A stretch of 64,000 bases of DNA from Corynebacterium guangdongense (lineage in GTDB: Bacteria; Actinomycetota; Actinomycetes; Mycobacteriales; Mycobacteriaceae): positions 1 to 64,000 of the forward strand of contig NZ_CP047654.1 in the NCBI RefSeq assembly GCF_030408915.1. Reading direction: 5' to 3'. Positions 11,251 to 21,906 of this stretch are shown here, one piece after another. The notes below the pieces were generated by a model. The model ran no database searches, had not been told where the DNA came from, and worked only from the letters and a program-made list of their open reading frames with translations. Made by a program: the position numbers and the translations under genes. Within the stretch, counting starts at the first letter, position 1. Every line of letters begins with the position of its first letter.

Positions 11251-12124
11251 TGACCCCTCCTTTCTCAGCCGTTACGACCGCATGGCCGACCGGGCGGCCG
11301 CCGGCGTCATCTCCACGTACTCGACCAGCTTCGGCTTGTCGACGAATCTGCTGGCGCCGGGCATGCGGCGCGATATCCGCAACCTCTACGCGATGGTGCG
11401 CATCGCCGACGAGATCGTGGACGGCACCGCCGCCGTGGCGGGCGTTGCGGGCGTCGGCACGCTTCTCGACGCCTACGAGGCTCAGGTCCGGGCAGCGCCC
11501 CTGACCCGTTTCCACACCGACCCCGTCCTGCACGCCTACGCGAATTCCGCTCGCCGGTGCCACTTCAGGGACGAGCACGTCGAGGCCTTCTTCCGCTCCA
11601 TGCGGCGCGATCTCGAGCAGTCGACCTATGACGCGGACGCCCTCGAGGACTACATCTACGGCTCCGCCGAGGTCATCGGCCTGCTCTGCCTGTCGGTGTT
11701 TCTGTCGGGCCGCGAGGTGGGCGAGACCGCCTACGGGGAGCTGGAGGACGGGGCACGCAGTCTGGGCGCCGCCTTCCAGAAAATCAACTTCCTGCGCGAT
11801 TTCGCCGAGGACACCGGCACCCTCGGCCGCGCCTACTTCCCGGGCACCGAGGAGGAACTCGACGACCGCACCAAGGACGCCATCATCGCGGACGTCCGGC
11901 AGGACCTGGAATCCGCCGCCCGTGTGATCCCTGCGCTGCCCCTCTCCGCGCGCACCGGCGTGCTCGCCGCCGCCAGCCTCTTCGCTGAACTCACGAAACG
12001 GCTCGACGCGATCTCCGCCGTCGAGCTGACCCGGCGCCGGGTCAGCGTGCCCGCCCCCCGCAAGACCATCCTCATCGCTCGCGCCGTCGCCACGGCACCG
12101 CGCCTGAAAGGCTCCCGATCATGA
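11237..12124 (+). CDS. crtB: Phytoene synthase CrtB
   Basis: Joins two geranylgeranyl diphosphates head to head to make phytoene. The 295-residue product has the squalene/phytoene synthase motifs: STYSTSF near residue 25, the first Asp-rich motif in MVRIADEIVDG (about residues 53-63) and the second in NFLRDFAEDTGTLGRAYFP. The ATG at 11237 lies inside the end of crtE, and the stop codon overlaps the crtI start in ATGA, so translation is probably coupled along the operon. Confidence 0.93.
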   Translation: MPTVDDPSFLSRYDRMADRAAAGVISTYSTSFGLSTNLLAPGMRRDIRNLYAMVRIADEIVDGTAAVAGVAGVGTLLDAYEAQVRAAPLTRFHTDPVLHAYANSARRCHFRDEHVEAFFRSMRRDLEQSTYDADALEDYIYGSAEVIGLLCLSVFLSGREVGETAYGELEDGARSLGAAFQKINFLRDFAEDTGTLGRAYFPGTEEELDDRTKDAIIADVRQDLESAARVIPALPLSARTGVLAAASLFAELTKRLDAISAVELTRRRVSVPAPRKTILIARAVATAPRLKGSRS

Positions 12125-13692
12125 ATAACCCATCCACCGCAATCGTCATCGGCGCCGGCGTCGCCGGGCTGGCCACCGCCGGCCTGCTGGCCCGCCGCGG
12201 AATGGAGGTGACGGTCGTGGAGCGCCGGGAGGCCGTGGGAGGCCGCGCCGGTGAGCTGGCCGTCGACGGCTTCCGCTTCGAGACCGGCCCTTCCTGGTAC
12301 CTCATGCCCGAGGCCTTCGACCACTTCTACGAGCTCATGGGCACCAGCACCGAGGCGGAGCTGGATCTGCAGCTGCTCGACCCCGGTTACCGCGTTTTCC
12401 CGGAGGGGCGGGAACCGGTCGACGTTCCTTACGGCGTGGATGCGGCCGCGGAACTGTTCGAGTCCATCGAACCCGGCGCCGGTGCCGCGCTGCGTGAGTA
12501 CCTGGCCAGCGCCGACGAGGTCTACGGGCTGGCGCTCGACTACTTCCTGTACACGACGTTCTCCTCGCTGTCCTCGTTCACCAACAGGGACGTGCTCACC
12601 CGGGCCCGTGAGTTCCTGCGTCTGTTGGTCGAACCGTTAGGACCGTATGTCGGCAGGCGTTTCGACGACACCCGGCTGCGCCAGATCCTCGAGTATCCGG
12701 CGGTGTTCCTCTCCTCGCGCCCCTCGAAGGCGCCGAGCATGTACCACCTGATGAGCCACACGGATCTGACCCTCGGGGTGCGCTACCCGCAGGGCGGCTT
12801 CACCTCGATCATCGATTCCCTGGCCCGTCTGGCCCGTGAGCACGGCGTCGAGATCATGCTCGACACCGAGGTCACCGCCATCATGACCGGCGGGAAGAAA
12901 GCCGCCGCGACCGGCGTGCGGGTCCTGCGCGAGGGCCGGGTTTCCGAGCTGCCCGCGGACATCGTCGTGGCCGCCGGCGATCTCCACCACACCGAGACCT
13001 CCCTGCTTCCCGAGAAGCTGCGCACCTATGACGAGAAGTACTTCGCCAAGCGCGACCCGGGGCTGGGCACCGTCCTGGCCCTGCTTGGCGTCGAGGGTGA
13101 GCTTCCGGAACTGCTCCACCACAACCTGATGTTCTCGGAGGAGTGGGAGGACGACTTCAACGTCGTCTACGACGGGCCGCAGGCCACCCGTCCGCTCGGC
13201 TCCTCGCGCTCGATCTACGTGTGCAAGCCCTCCGCCACCGACGACTCCGTGGCGCCGGCCGGACACGAGAACCTCTTCGTCCTCATCCCGGTGCCGGCCG
13301 ATGAAGCGCTCGGGCACGGTGACGCCTACCAGGCGTCGGCAAGCCCGCAGGTCAAGGCCATCGTCGACGCCGCCGTCGAGCAGATCGGCGAGTGGGCGGG
13401 GGTCGGGGACCTGGCCGACCGCGTCGTCGTGAAGCGGACGCTGGGACCGGCGGATTTCGCCGACCGCTACCACGCCTGGTCCGGCGGCTCGATCGGCCCG
13501 GCCCACACCCTCGCCCAGTCGGCTTTCTTCCGCGGGAAGAACGCCTCCGCCAAGGTCGACGGGCTCTACTACGCCGGCGGCACCACCGCTCCCGGCGTCG
13601 GCGTGCCGATGTGTCTGATCTCGGCCGAGAACGTCCTCAAGCGTCTGGACGGGGACGCCAGCCCGGGACCCCTGAGGAGTGTTCGTGGGTAG
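12121..13692 (+). CDS. crtI: Phytoene desaturase CrtI
   Basis: FAD-dependent desaturase that converts phytoene to lycopene. The 523-residue product starts with an FAD-binding motif (VIGAGVAGLATAGLL, then VVERREAVGGRAG) and ends with the carotenoid desaturase signature GLYYAGGTTAPGVGVPMCLIS. Length is normal for bacterial CrtI. It overlaps crtB by ATGA and crtYe by 8 nt. Confidence 0.94.
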   Translation: MNNPSTAIVIGAGVAGLATAGLLARRGMEVTVVERREAVGGRAGELAVDGFRFETGPSWYLMPEAFDHFYELMGTSTEAELDLQLLDPGYRVFPEGREPVDVPYGVDAAAELFESIEPGAGAALREYLASADEVYGLALDYFLYTTFSSLSSFTNRDVLTRAREFLRLLVEPLGPYVGRRFDDTRLRQILEYPAVFLSSRPSKAPSMYHLMSHTDLTLGVRYPQGGFTSIIDSLARLAREHGVEIMLDTEVTAIMTGGKKAAATGVRVLREGRVSELPADIVVAAGDLHHTETSLLPEKLRTYDEKYFAKRDPGLGTVLALLGVEGELPELLHHNLMFSEEWEDDFNVVYDGPQATRPLGSSRSIYVCKPSATDDSVAPAGHENLFVLIPVPADEALGHGDAYQASASPQVKAIVDAAVEQIGEWAGVGDLADRVVVKRTLGPADFADRYHAWSGGSIGPAHTLAQSAFFRGKNASAKVDGLYYAGGTTAPGVGVPMCLISAENVLKRLDGDASPGPLRSVRG

Positions 13693-13996
13693 CCTCTACC
13701 TGATTGTGCTGCTTGGCACCATCGGCTGCATGGTGCTCTGCGATTGGCGCTGGAATCTGGCGTTCTTCGCGGACTGGCGGCGTGCGACGGTGCTCAGCGT
13801 GGTGCTGGTCGTGGCCTTCATGCTGTGGGACGTGCTGGGGATCATCACCGGCACCTTCTACCGCGGGGAGGCCACCTACATGACCGGAATTCTGCTGGGT
13901 CCGGAGATGCCCCTCGAGGAGCCGATCTTCCTGTTCTTCCTCTGCTACCTCCTGATCAACCTGACCGCCGGCGCACGCAGGGTGGTTGAGCGATGA
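13685..13996 (+). CDS. crtYe: C50 carotenoid epsilon-cyclase subunit CrtYe
   Basis: A small (103-residue) membrane protein with three predicted helices. In C. glutamicum CrtYe and CrtYf form a heterodimeric cyclase that closes the epsilon rings of decaprenoxanthin. The conserved acidic motif PLEEPIFLFFLCY of lycopene cyclase domains is present near residue 80. The GTG at 13685 is preferred over GTG 13679 because GAGGAG sits 5-6 nt upstream of it. Start overlaps crtI and stop overlaps crtYf (ATGA). Confidence 0.87.
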   Translation: MGSLYLIVLLGTIGCMVLCDWRWNLAFFADWRRATVLSVVLVVAFMLWDVLGIITGTFYRGEATYMTGILLGPEMPLEEPIFLFFLCYLLINLTAGARRVVER

Positions 13997-14283
13997 CCTA
14001 TCTCCTCATCAGTCTGCCGTTTCTGCTCGTGTCGGTGATTGTCTGGCTGGCCCGGTTCCGGAAGTATCCCCGCCAGGGCGCCGTGACGCTGATCGTGCTC
14101 GGCGTCGTGGGTGTGCTGACCATAATCTTCGACAATCTCATGATTCTCTTCGGCAACTTCGCCTACGGGGACGACCAGAACCTCGGCATCTTCATCGGGG
14201 TAATGCCAATCGAGGACCTGACTTACCCGCTGTTCGCTTCTTTGATCATCACGTCATTCTGGCCCGGAAAGGATCGAACATGA
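13993..14283 (+). CDS. crtYf: C50 carotenoid epsilon-cyclase subunit CrtYf
   Basis: The second 96-residue cyclase subunit, also three-helix, with the matching motif PIEDLTYPLFASLI near residue 74. Together with CrtYe it corresponds to the split form of the lycopene cyclase domain family. Start and stop both overlap neighbours by four bases (ATGA). Confidence 0.87.
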   Translation: MTYLLISLPFLLVSVIVWLARFRKYPRQGAVTLIVLGVVGVLTIIFDNLMILFGNFAYGDDQNLGIFIGVMPIEDLTYPLFASLIITSFWPGKDRT

Positions 14284-15137
14284 ATCTAGTCAAGGTCGTT
14301 CTCGCCTCTTCCCGCCCCATCAGCTGGGTGAACACGGCGTTTCCTTTCGCTGCCGCGTATCTCCTCGCGGGCGGAGGATTCGGCTGGCTTCTGGTCGTCG
14401 GCACCATCTTCTTCCTCATCCCCTACAACATCGCGATCTACGGGATCAACGACGTCTTCGACTACGAGTCGGACATCCGTAACCCTCGGAAGGGCGGCGT
14501 CGAGGGATCGGTGCTGCACCCGAAGTGGCACAAGCCTGTCCTGTGGGCCTCGGCGGTGACGACGATTCCCTTCCTGGCGGTGCTTCTCTGGGCGGGCACC
14601 GCCGAGTCTTCGCTATGGCTCCTACTTGCGATGTTCACGGTCGTCGCTTATTCGCTGAAGGGCCTGCGGTTCAAGGAAAAGCCGGTACTCGACTCCCTCA
14701 CCTCGTCGGCGCATTTCACGCTCCCGGCGGTCGTGGGCGCCACCATCACCGGGGGACAGGTGGACTGGCGTTTCTGGCTGGCTATTGCGGCGTTCTTCCT
14801 CTGGGGCCTGGCGTCCCACGCGCTCGGGGCGGTCCAGGACATCGGCCCCGACCGGGAGGGTGGGTTGACGTCCGTCGCCACTGAGCTCGGCGCCCGCGCG
14901 ACTACCCGAGCCTGCGTCATCATCTACCTGATCGCGGCTGCGCTGCTATTCCTTCTGCCGTCGCCGGCGTGGATTATCGCGGTGGCCGGAATCGGGTATG
15001 CGCTCAACGCGGCCCGTTTCTGGAACGTCACTGACGCCACCGCCAGCGCCACCCGCAGGGCGTGGGGTGTGTTCCTCTGGCTGAACTACTTGGTCGGCGC
15101 GATCGTCACCGTCGTGCTCATCTGGGCCATCAGCTGA
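14280..15137 (+). CDS. crtEb: Lycopene elongase CrtEb (UbiA prenyltransferase family)
   Basis: Adds C5 prenyl units to both ends of lycopene, giving flavuxanthin (C50), which CrtYe/CrtYf then cyclise. The 285-residue integral membrane protein has the two UbiA motifs: INDVFDYESD (NDxxDxxxD) near residue 57 and DIGPDREGG near residue 190, with about eight hydrophobic helices. The ATG at 14280 overlaps the crtYf stop codon. It ends the operon and is convergent with the next gene with only one base between the stop codons and no terminator. Confidence 0.92.
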   Translation: MNLVKVVLASSRPISWVNTAFPFAAAYLLAGGGFGWLLVVGTIFFLIPYNIAIYGINDVFDYESDIRNPRKGGVEGSVLHPKWHKPVLWASAVTTIPFLAVLLWAGTAESSLWLLLAMFTVVAYSLKGLRFKEKPVLDSLTSSAHFTLPAVVGATITGGQVDWRFWLAIAAFFLWGLASHALGAVQDIGPDREGGLTSVATELGARATTRACVIIYLIAAALLFLLPSPAWIIAVAGIGYALNAARFWNVTDATASATRRAWGVFLWLNYLVGAIVTVVLIWAIS

Positions 15138-15138
15138 G

Positions 15139-15579
15139 TCAGGACATGTGCCGCTGCAGGATACGTGCAAGCTCCGGCACATGAGGGGACATGATCTTGC
15201 CTGCGCGACCCCGCAGTGACTGATAGACCTTCTGCAGCGCCGGGACGTTGATCGTCTCGGCGTGCTTGTCCGCGACGCGGAGGATGGCGTCGCTGACTTC
15301 GCCGGCCTTCGGATTCAGGTACTGCCCGAAGTCCTCCTGCCCGGATGCGAGGAACTGTTCCCAGTAGGGCTGCATCTCCCCGAGCATCTCCGGAAGCATG
15401 CGGTTGATTCCCGAAGGGACGATGCTCGCCTTGACCTTCTTGGCGGCGCCGACACCCCCCTTGAGAGCCATCCCGGTGATGCCTGACTGTTCCGACACCG
15501 TGTGCTCGACGAAGGCGGCGAGATCGGCGACGACGGCGGAGCGGCTTTCGCCGACGAGGAGCTGGGAGAGATCAGTCAT
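15139..15579 (-). CDS. Conserved cytoplasmic protein, possibly DUF6918 family
   Basis: A 146-residue protein beginning MTDLSQLLVG with no signal peptide or membrane helix. It contains a Gly/Lys-rich stretch (GITGMALKGGVGAAKKVK) and an otherwise helical, acidic C-terminal half. It resembles a family of actinobacterial proteins of unknown function (I believe DUF6918), but I have not been able to check this. It is convergent with crtEb. No function is proposed. Confidence 0.7.
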   Translation of the reverse strand: MTDLSQLLVGESRSAVVADLAAFVEHTVSEQSGITGMALKGGVGAAKKVKASIVPSGINRMLPEMLGEMQPYWEQFLASGQEDFGQYLNPKAGEVSDAILRVADKHAETINVPALQKVYQSLRGRAGKIMSPHVPELARILQRHMS

Positions 15580-15650
15580 GGGAAGAGGCCTTTCGACGCT
15601 GGTGGTTACGCGTCGACTCTACCGTCGAACCCGGATTCGGGGAGAGGACA

Positions 15651-15697
15651 ACTGTCCTGGACGCCACACCACCGAGTGGTGCGGCGTCCAGGACAGT
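15651..15697. repeat. Long near-perfect inverted repeat
   Basis: 15651-15672 pair with 15676-15697 in 21 of 22 positions, leaving a three-base loop. It lies upstream of the gene ending at 15139 and about 165 nt downstream of the minus-strand secreted-protein gene. There is no T-tract. It could be a terminator for that gene or a binding site. Confidence 0.6.
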
Positions 15698-15862
15698 CCG
15701 ACGGGTGTTGCGGTTCTTCCGCCATAGCTACGGCTGCATTTCGTCCCAGCGGTCACTACAACCACAACGTTCTCAAACGTAACAGAAGCGAATGTCGCTG
15801 GCCAACCGATTGTCGACATCGGCCATCCGCCGGGCGGGTGCGAGGCGGAGGGGACGTGCAAA

Positions 15863-16159
15863 CTAGGCGGAGAGGCTCTCCAGGTTGAAGCTCACCCCGG
15901 AAGAGCCGACCAGCTGGGAGGAGCCGATTCCGGTCGCGATCTCCTCAACGAGGTCGGACAGTGGCTGAACATTGTCAATGACCAGCTTGGTCACTGCCGC
16001 GATGACTCCAACACCGATGGTCGAGTCGAGTGCGGAGGAGCCGGTGGAAACGCTGTGCAGGGGCGCCGGCTGGTGGATGTACTGGGCGTTAGCGACAGCC
16101 GGGGCGGCCAGGGAGGCGGTGGCGACGGCCGCAACCGCGGCGACGGTGAGCTTCTTCAT
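15863..16159 (-). CDS. Small secreted protein, function unknown
   Basis: A 98-residue product starting MKKLTVAAVAAVATAS with a clear signal peptide cleaved around AVANAQ-Y (residue 26-27). The mature part (about 70 residues) is hydrophobic/amphipathic with no cysteine. Small secreted alpha-helical proteins of this sort are common in Corynebacterium, and some form envelope pores; that is only an analogy. The ATG at 16159 has AGAGGA 7 nt upstream; the frame is open further upstream but without a ribosome site. Confidence 0.7.
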   Translation of the reverse strand: MKKLTVAAVAAVATASLAAPAVANAQYIHQPAPLHSVSTGSSALDSTIGVGVIAAVTKLVIDNVQPLSDLVEEIATGIGSSQLVGSSGVSFNLESLSA

Positions 16160-16249
16160 GGTGGGGGTCCTCTCAGGTGGCGGGAACGTGATGCCGTCGA
16201 CCCTATCGAACTCCCCCGCCACTCTGGTCACTCTGGTTGCGCTCACGAC

Positions 16250-16516
16250 TCAGGCGGTCGCCCAGCGGCGATAGACTCCTGCGGCGATCTCGGAAAAAGC
16301 GATATTGCGATCCGTCAGTGGTTCGAGCTTCACGATCGCCTCCCGGAGAGCGGATGAGGCTGAACCGACGCTGTCGTAGACGGGAACGCCCGACACCCGG
16401 GCACCCGGCACTGCCGCGCAGGCGACCAGCGCGCCGAAAGAGCGCACCCGCACCCTGGCGATGGGAGTGAACTCATCCGCAATGGCGAGAAGTTGTTCCG
16501 GAGACAGGTTTTTCAT
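16250..16516 (-). CDS. Doc/Fic-like toxin with degenerate catalytic motif, probably inactive or truncated
   Basis: An 88-residue protein whose N-terminus (MKNLSPEQLLAIADEFTP...VRSFGALVACAAVPGARVSGVPVYDSV) matches the pattern of actinobacterial Doc (death-on-curing) proteins. Where a Doc protein carries the Fic motif (H-x-F-x-D/E-G-N-K-R), this one reads EPLTDRNIAFSEIAAG, lacking the His and the GNKR. It ends soon afterwards, short of a full Doc (usually about 125 residues). Its start overlaps the stop codon of the antitoxin-like gene (ATGA). It is likely a decayed toxin or an antitoxin-retained remnant. Confidence 0.6.
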   Translation of the reverse strand: MKNLSPEQLLAIADEFTPIARVRVRSFGALVACAAVPGARVSGVPVYDSVGSASSALREAIVKLEPLTDRNIAFSEIAAGVYRRWATA

Positions 16517-16725
16517 GATCTCGACCGACGGATACGTGCTTCGACTGCGGCGAAACCGGCGACTTCGTCGCGGGCCAGGGCGGCGATTTCGGCGTCGTCA
16601 AGCATGCGGGCGGCCGCCGTGACGATGGCGCGTACCACCGCCTCGTGTTTCGACGAGCCCTGCGCGGCCGCGAGCATGCTCAGCGCGCGGTCCTGCTCCT
16701 CTGTGAGCCGGAGTGTCATAGCCAT
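16513..16725 (-). CDS. Ribbon-helix-helix (CopG-like) antitoxin
   Basis: A 70-residue protein (MAMTLRLTEEQDRALSMLAAAQG) with the short N-terminal beta strand MTLRLT followed by two helices, as in RHH/CopG DNA-binding antitoxins. It would bind its own promoter and the partner toxin. The frame also offers GTG 16734 and ATG 16719; no clear ribosome site decides. It overlaps the Doc-like gene by four bases. Confidence 0.65.
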   Translation of the reverse strand: MAMTLRLTEEQDRALSMLAAAQGSSKHEAVVRAIVTAAARMLDDAEIAALARDEVAGFAAVEARIRRSRS

Positions 16726-16819
16726 GGGCGTCACGATACCAACCTGCCACCGTGTTTCCGCCGGAAACGGGTGAGCCCCGGCACCGCAGGGTGCCGGGGC
16801 GGGCCTCAGATGATCCGTC

Positions 16820-18316
16820 CTACTGCTCGCGTCGACGCACGAGCATCAGGCCACCGAGGAGTGCCAGGACAAGGCCCAGAACAGCTGCGAGAGCGACCAT
16901 GGAATCGACGCCAGTGTTGGCCAGCGAACGAACCTCGGTCTTCGGCTGCTTGGCAGGGGTCTGCTTGGCAGGGGTCTGCTTGGCAGGGGCAGTCTTTGCC
17001 GGTGCCTGCTGGACCGGTGCCTGCTGGACCGGGACCTGCTTGATCGGGATAGCCTGGGTCGGCAACTCTGTCACTGTTGCCTGCGGGGACGGCTGATCGG
17101 CCGGTGCAGAAGGCGTCGGCTGCACGGGCACCGAAGTCTGGGGCGGGGTCTGCTCAGGCTGGCTCGGAACGGCAGTGTCGCCGATGGAGGACCCCGAGGA
17201 GCCCGAAGACCCGGAGCTCAGGAACGGAAGCAGGGCGATGATCGGGATAAGCCAGATCGGCCAGCTGGCGGAAGAGCCGTTCCCGGAGCCTGTGCTGGAA
17301 CCCGGGCTGGTGCTGGTCGTGCTCGGGCTGGTGCTGGTCGTGCTCGGGCTGGTGCTGGTCGTGCTCGGGCTGGTGCTGGTCGTGCTCGGGCTGGTGCTGG
17401 TCGTGCTCGGGCTGGTGCTGGTCGTGCTCGGGCTGGTGCTGGTCGTGCTCGGGCTGGTGCTGGTCGTGCTCGGGCTGGTGCTGGTCGTGCTCGGGCTGGT
17501 GCTGGTCGTGCTCGGGCTGGTGCTGGTCGTGCTCGGGCTGGTGCTGGTCGTGCTCGGGCTGGTGCTGGTCGTGCTCGGGCTGGTGCTGGTCGTGCTCGGG
17601 CTGGTGCTGGTCGTGCTCGGGCTGGTGCTGGTCGTGCTCGGCGGGGTGTAAGGATCATCCTCGGTCATGCAATGGCCCGTGGCCGTGCGATAAGACTGGC
17701 CCCCGACGAGAATCGTGCCGCGCAGGATCTGTGCACCGTTGAAGTTCAGTTTGCCGTCATTGTCGCTGTCGTGGGTGAAGCAGTTCTGGTCCCCATCGAC
17801 GTCAGTGGGCAGGGCATAACCGGAGGGGACCCAGACCGTCTGATTAGCGCCAGGGGTCTCGACAGACTGCTGAATGGGAATGGTGGCAAAACGCCCCCAG
17901 GTGCCGTCGTCCGCTTGCTCCCAGTCGCCGTAGGTGACGTCGATGGATTGGCCGTGCGCCAGCGGTTCTATCTGTAGATCCTGGAACGGGTCCGTGATCA
18001 GGGCGTCAGTCCCGAAGGTGAAGGTGTCTTCGAGTGCGGGGGCAGCATCGGTGACTGCCTCAGCGGGTGGGGTGCCAATTTCGACCGGCTCCTTCGTGGG
18101 CACGGGGTCGCTGACCTCCACTAAAGATTCTTGCCCGGACTCCACGGCTTCCGAGCCCGTGTTTGTCTCGTCGGCGTCCATCTCACTGAGGTTCTGGTAG
18201 TTGTCTGGCGGATCTCCGTTCTGGTCACCTTGGGCGAATACCTGGGGAGCCATTATGGCGGAAGTAGTGAGAGCAGTGGCAGCGATGACCGCAGGAAGGC
18301 GTTTCTTCCTTAACAT
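16820..18316 (-). CDS. Sortase-anchored surface protein with Ser/Thr/Pro repeat stalk
   Basis: A 498-residue cell-surface protein. The signal peptide covers about residues 1-29 (cleaved near VFAQG). A unique region of about 190 residues with a Ca-like Asp/Asn segment (DVDGDQNCFTHDSDNDGK) and two cysteines probably forms the outer head. It is followed by 16 identical seven-residue repeats (STTSTSP), a second hydrophobic Gly/Ser region, a Pro/Gln/Lys-rich wall-spanning region, and a sortase signal LANTG, a hydrophobic helix and a basic tail (RRREQ). LANTG is a variant of LPxTG. The ATG at 18316 has AAAGG 8 nt upstream; a GTG at 18325 is less likely. Adhesin-like by architecture only. Confidence 0.85.
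   Translation of the reverse strand: MLRKKRLPAVIAATALTTSAIMAPQVFAQGDQNGDPPDNYQNLSEMDADETNTGSEAVESGQESLVEVSDPVPTKEPVEIGTPPAEAVTDAAPALEDTFTFGTDALITDPFQDLQIEPLAHGQSIDVTYGDWEQADDGTWGRFATIPIQQSVETPGANQTVWVPSGYALPTDVDGDQNCFTHDSDNDGKLNFNGAQILRGTILVGGQSYRTATGHCMTEDDPYTPPSTTSTSPSTTSTSPSTTSTSPSTTSTSPSTTSTSPSTTSTSPSTTSTSPSTTSTSPSTTSTSPSTTSTSPSTTSTSPSTTSTSPSTTSTSPSTTSTSPSTTSTSPSTTSTSPGSSTGSGNGSSASWPIWLIPIIALLPFLSSGSSGSSGSSIGDTAVPSQPEQTPPQTSVPVQPTPSAPADQPSPQATVTELPTQAIPIKQVPVQQAPVQQAPAKTAPAKQTPAKQTPAKQPKTEVRSLANTGVDSMVALAAVLGLVLALLGGLMLVRRREQ
17304..17639. repeat. Tandem repeat, 16 perfect copies of 21 bp
   Basis: The 21-bp unit GGGCTGGTGCTGGTCGTGCT+C is repeated 16 times without a mismatch over 336 bp, encoding STTSTSP on the minus strand. 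Because 21 is divisible by 3, gain or loss of units keeps the frame. The repeats leave other frames open on both strands, which gives spurious ORFs. Confidence 0.97.
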
Positions 18317-18685
18317 GACTAACACCTTTCTTATCGAATGTTAGTGGTTTCTTACGCATTTACTGGCGGTCGGTCGCAGTGTTCTGGCGTTTAGCGGGCG
18401 ATTGAAGGGGCCAGCTGTACGTAACCTGATGTCTTACGTGTTTAATTCTATATAACTGCGCACGTTTACTATTATAAATTTCGGAAACTCTGTTCTTTAT
18501 CACACGAAAAGATGGTATTAAATCTTATTTTTGCTCCAGGAAGTTGCTGGCGCGGGAAAGTGGGTTGGTATCAAAGTGATACCGAGCGGGAATGGGAAAA
18601 GCCCTCAGATGGCCCGTAAACACAGAAAATCAGGATGAGCCACTAGGATTGGGGGAGTTTCAGCATTCAATAGCGAAGGACCACA
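18317..18685. promoter_or_regulatory. AT-rich divergent promoter region between surface protein and gyrA
   Basis: This 369-bp gap holds no gene. Its middle (about 18430-18535) is notably AT-rich and would suit promoters for the minus-strand surface protein and the plus-strand gyrA. I cannot assign -35/-10 pairs with confidence. Confidence 0.45.
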
Positions 18686-21313
<2,628 letters not shown>

Positions 21314-21316
21314 GCC

Positions 21317-21652
21317 ATGGCCGCACGAACCGTCACCGTGACGAGAGTGTCCCCATTGTCCGCTTTCAAGGTCGGTGGCTCGCTGGCCCTCGTCGGGCTG
21401 GCTGCCTGGCTCATCATGGTCGCGCTGCTGTACGCGGCCATGGGCCAGGCCGGCATCTGGGAGTCGGCGAACTCGCTGATCGGAGGTGTGGGCGGTGAGC
21501 GCGGCGTCACCTTCGGTCTGGTCATGTCCGTCGCTGTCCTCATGGGCTCGATCTTCGCCATCCTCCTGGCCATCCTGGCTCCGTTGGCGGCTCTCGTCTA
21601 CAACGCGGTCCACAAACTGATGGGTGGGCTCGAGGTCGAGCTCCGGGATTAG
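21317..21652 (+). CDS. DUF3566 transmembrane protein
   Basis: A 111-residue membrane protein with two long helices (about residues 22-48 and 68-94) separated by an extracytoplasmic loop. The N-terminal VTVTRVSPLSAFKVG and the order gyrA-DUF3566-tRNA-Ile-tRNA-Ala are conserved in corynebacteria and mycobacteria. Function is unknown. It begins 3 nt after the gyrA stop codon, so it is cotranscribed. Confidence 0.88.
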   Translation: MAARTVTVTRVSPLSAFKVGGSLALVGLAAWLIMVALLYAAMGQAGIWESANSLIGGVGGERGVTFGLVMSVAVLMGSIFAILLAILAPLAALVYNAVHKLMGGLEVELRD

Positions 21653-21663
21653 GCGTGGAAACG

Positions 21664-21705
21664 TCACCCGGTCCGGCCACAAAAAGTGGCGTGACCGGGT
21701 GATTT
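21664..21705 (+). terminator. Terminator of the gyrA operon
   Basis: A 10-bp outer stem (21664-21673 with 21693-21702) and a 5-bp inner stem (GCCAC/GTGGC) around AAAAA, followed by TTTGTTTA. It lies just after the DUF3566 stop codon. Confidence 0.75.
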
Positions 21706-21747
21706 GTTTAAAGCAAGGCGTTCTGGCTAAAGTTATCGATGTTCCAA

Positions 21748-21824
21748 GGGCCTATAGCTCAGGCGGTTAGAGCGCTTCGCTGATAACGAAGAGGTCGCAG
21801 GTTCGAGTCCTGCTAGGCCCACCA
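21748..21824 (+). tRNA. tRNA-Ile (GAT)
   Basis: A complete cloverleaf: acceptor GGGCCTA/TAGGCCC, anticodon stem CTTCG/CGAAG with GAT at 21782-21784, the T-loop GTTCGAGTCC, and an encoded 3' CCA. 77 nt including CCA. Confidence 0.97.
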
Positions 21825-21833
21825 AGGAACGAT

Positions 21834-21906
21834 GGGGCATTAGCTCAATTGGTAGAGCATCTGCTTTGCAAGCAGAAGGTCAGGAGTTCGATTCTCCTAT
21901 GCTCCA
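21834..21906 (+). tRNA. tRNA-Ala (TGC)
   Basis: Acceptor GGGGCAT/ATGCTCC, anticodon stem TCTGC/GCAGA with TGC at 21867-21869, T-loop GTTCGATTCTC. 73 nt; no encoded CCA. It follows tRNA-Ile by 9 nt, so the two are cotranscribed. Confidence 0.97.

Noticed and set aside
17175..17658. Open frames of 140-160 codons on both strands across the 21-bp repeats
   Set aside because: They arise because the 21-bp unit has no stop codon in several frames; the STTSTSP frame has the signal peptide and sortase signal.
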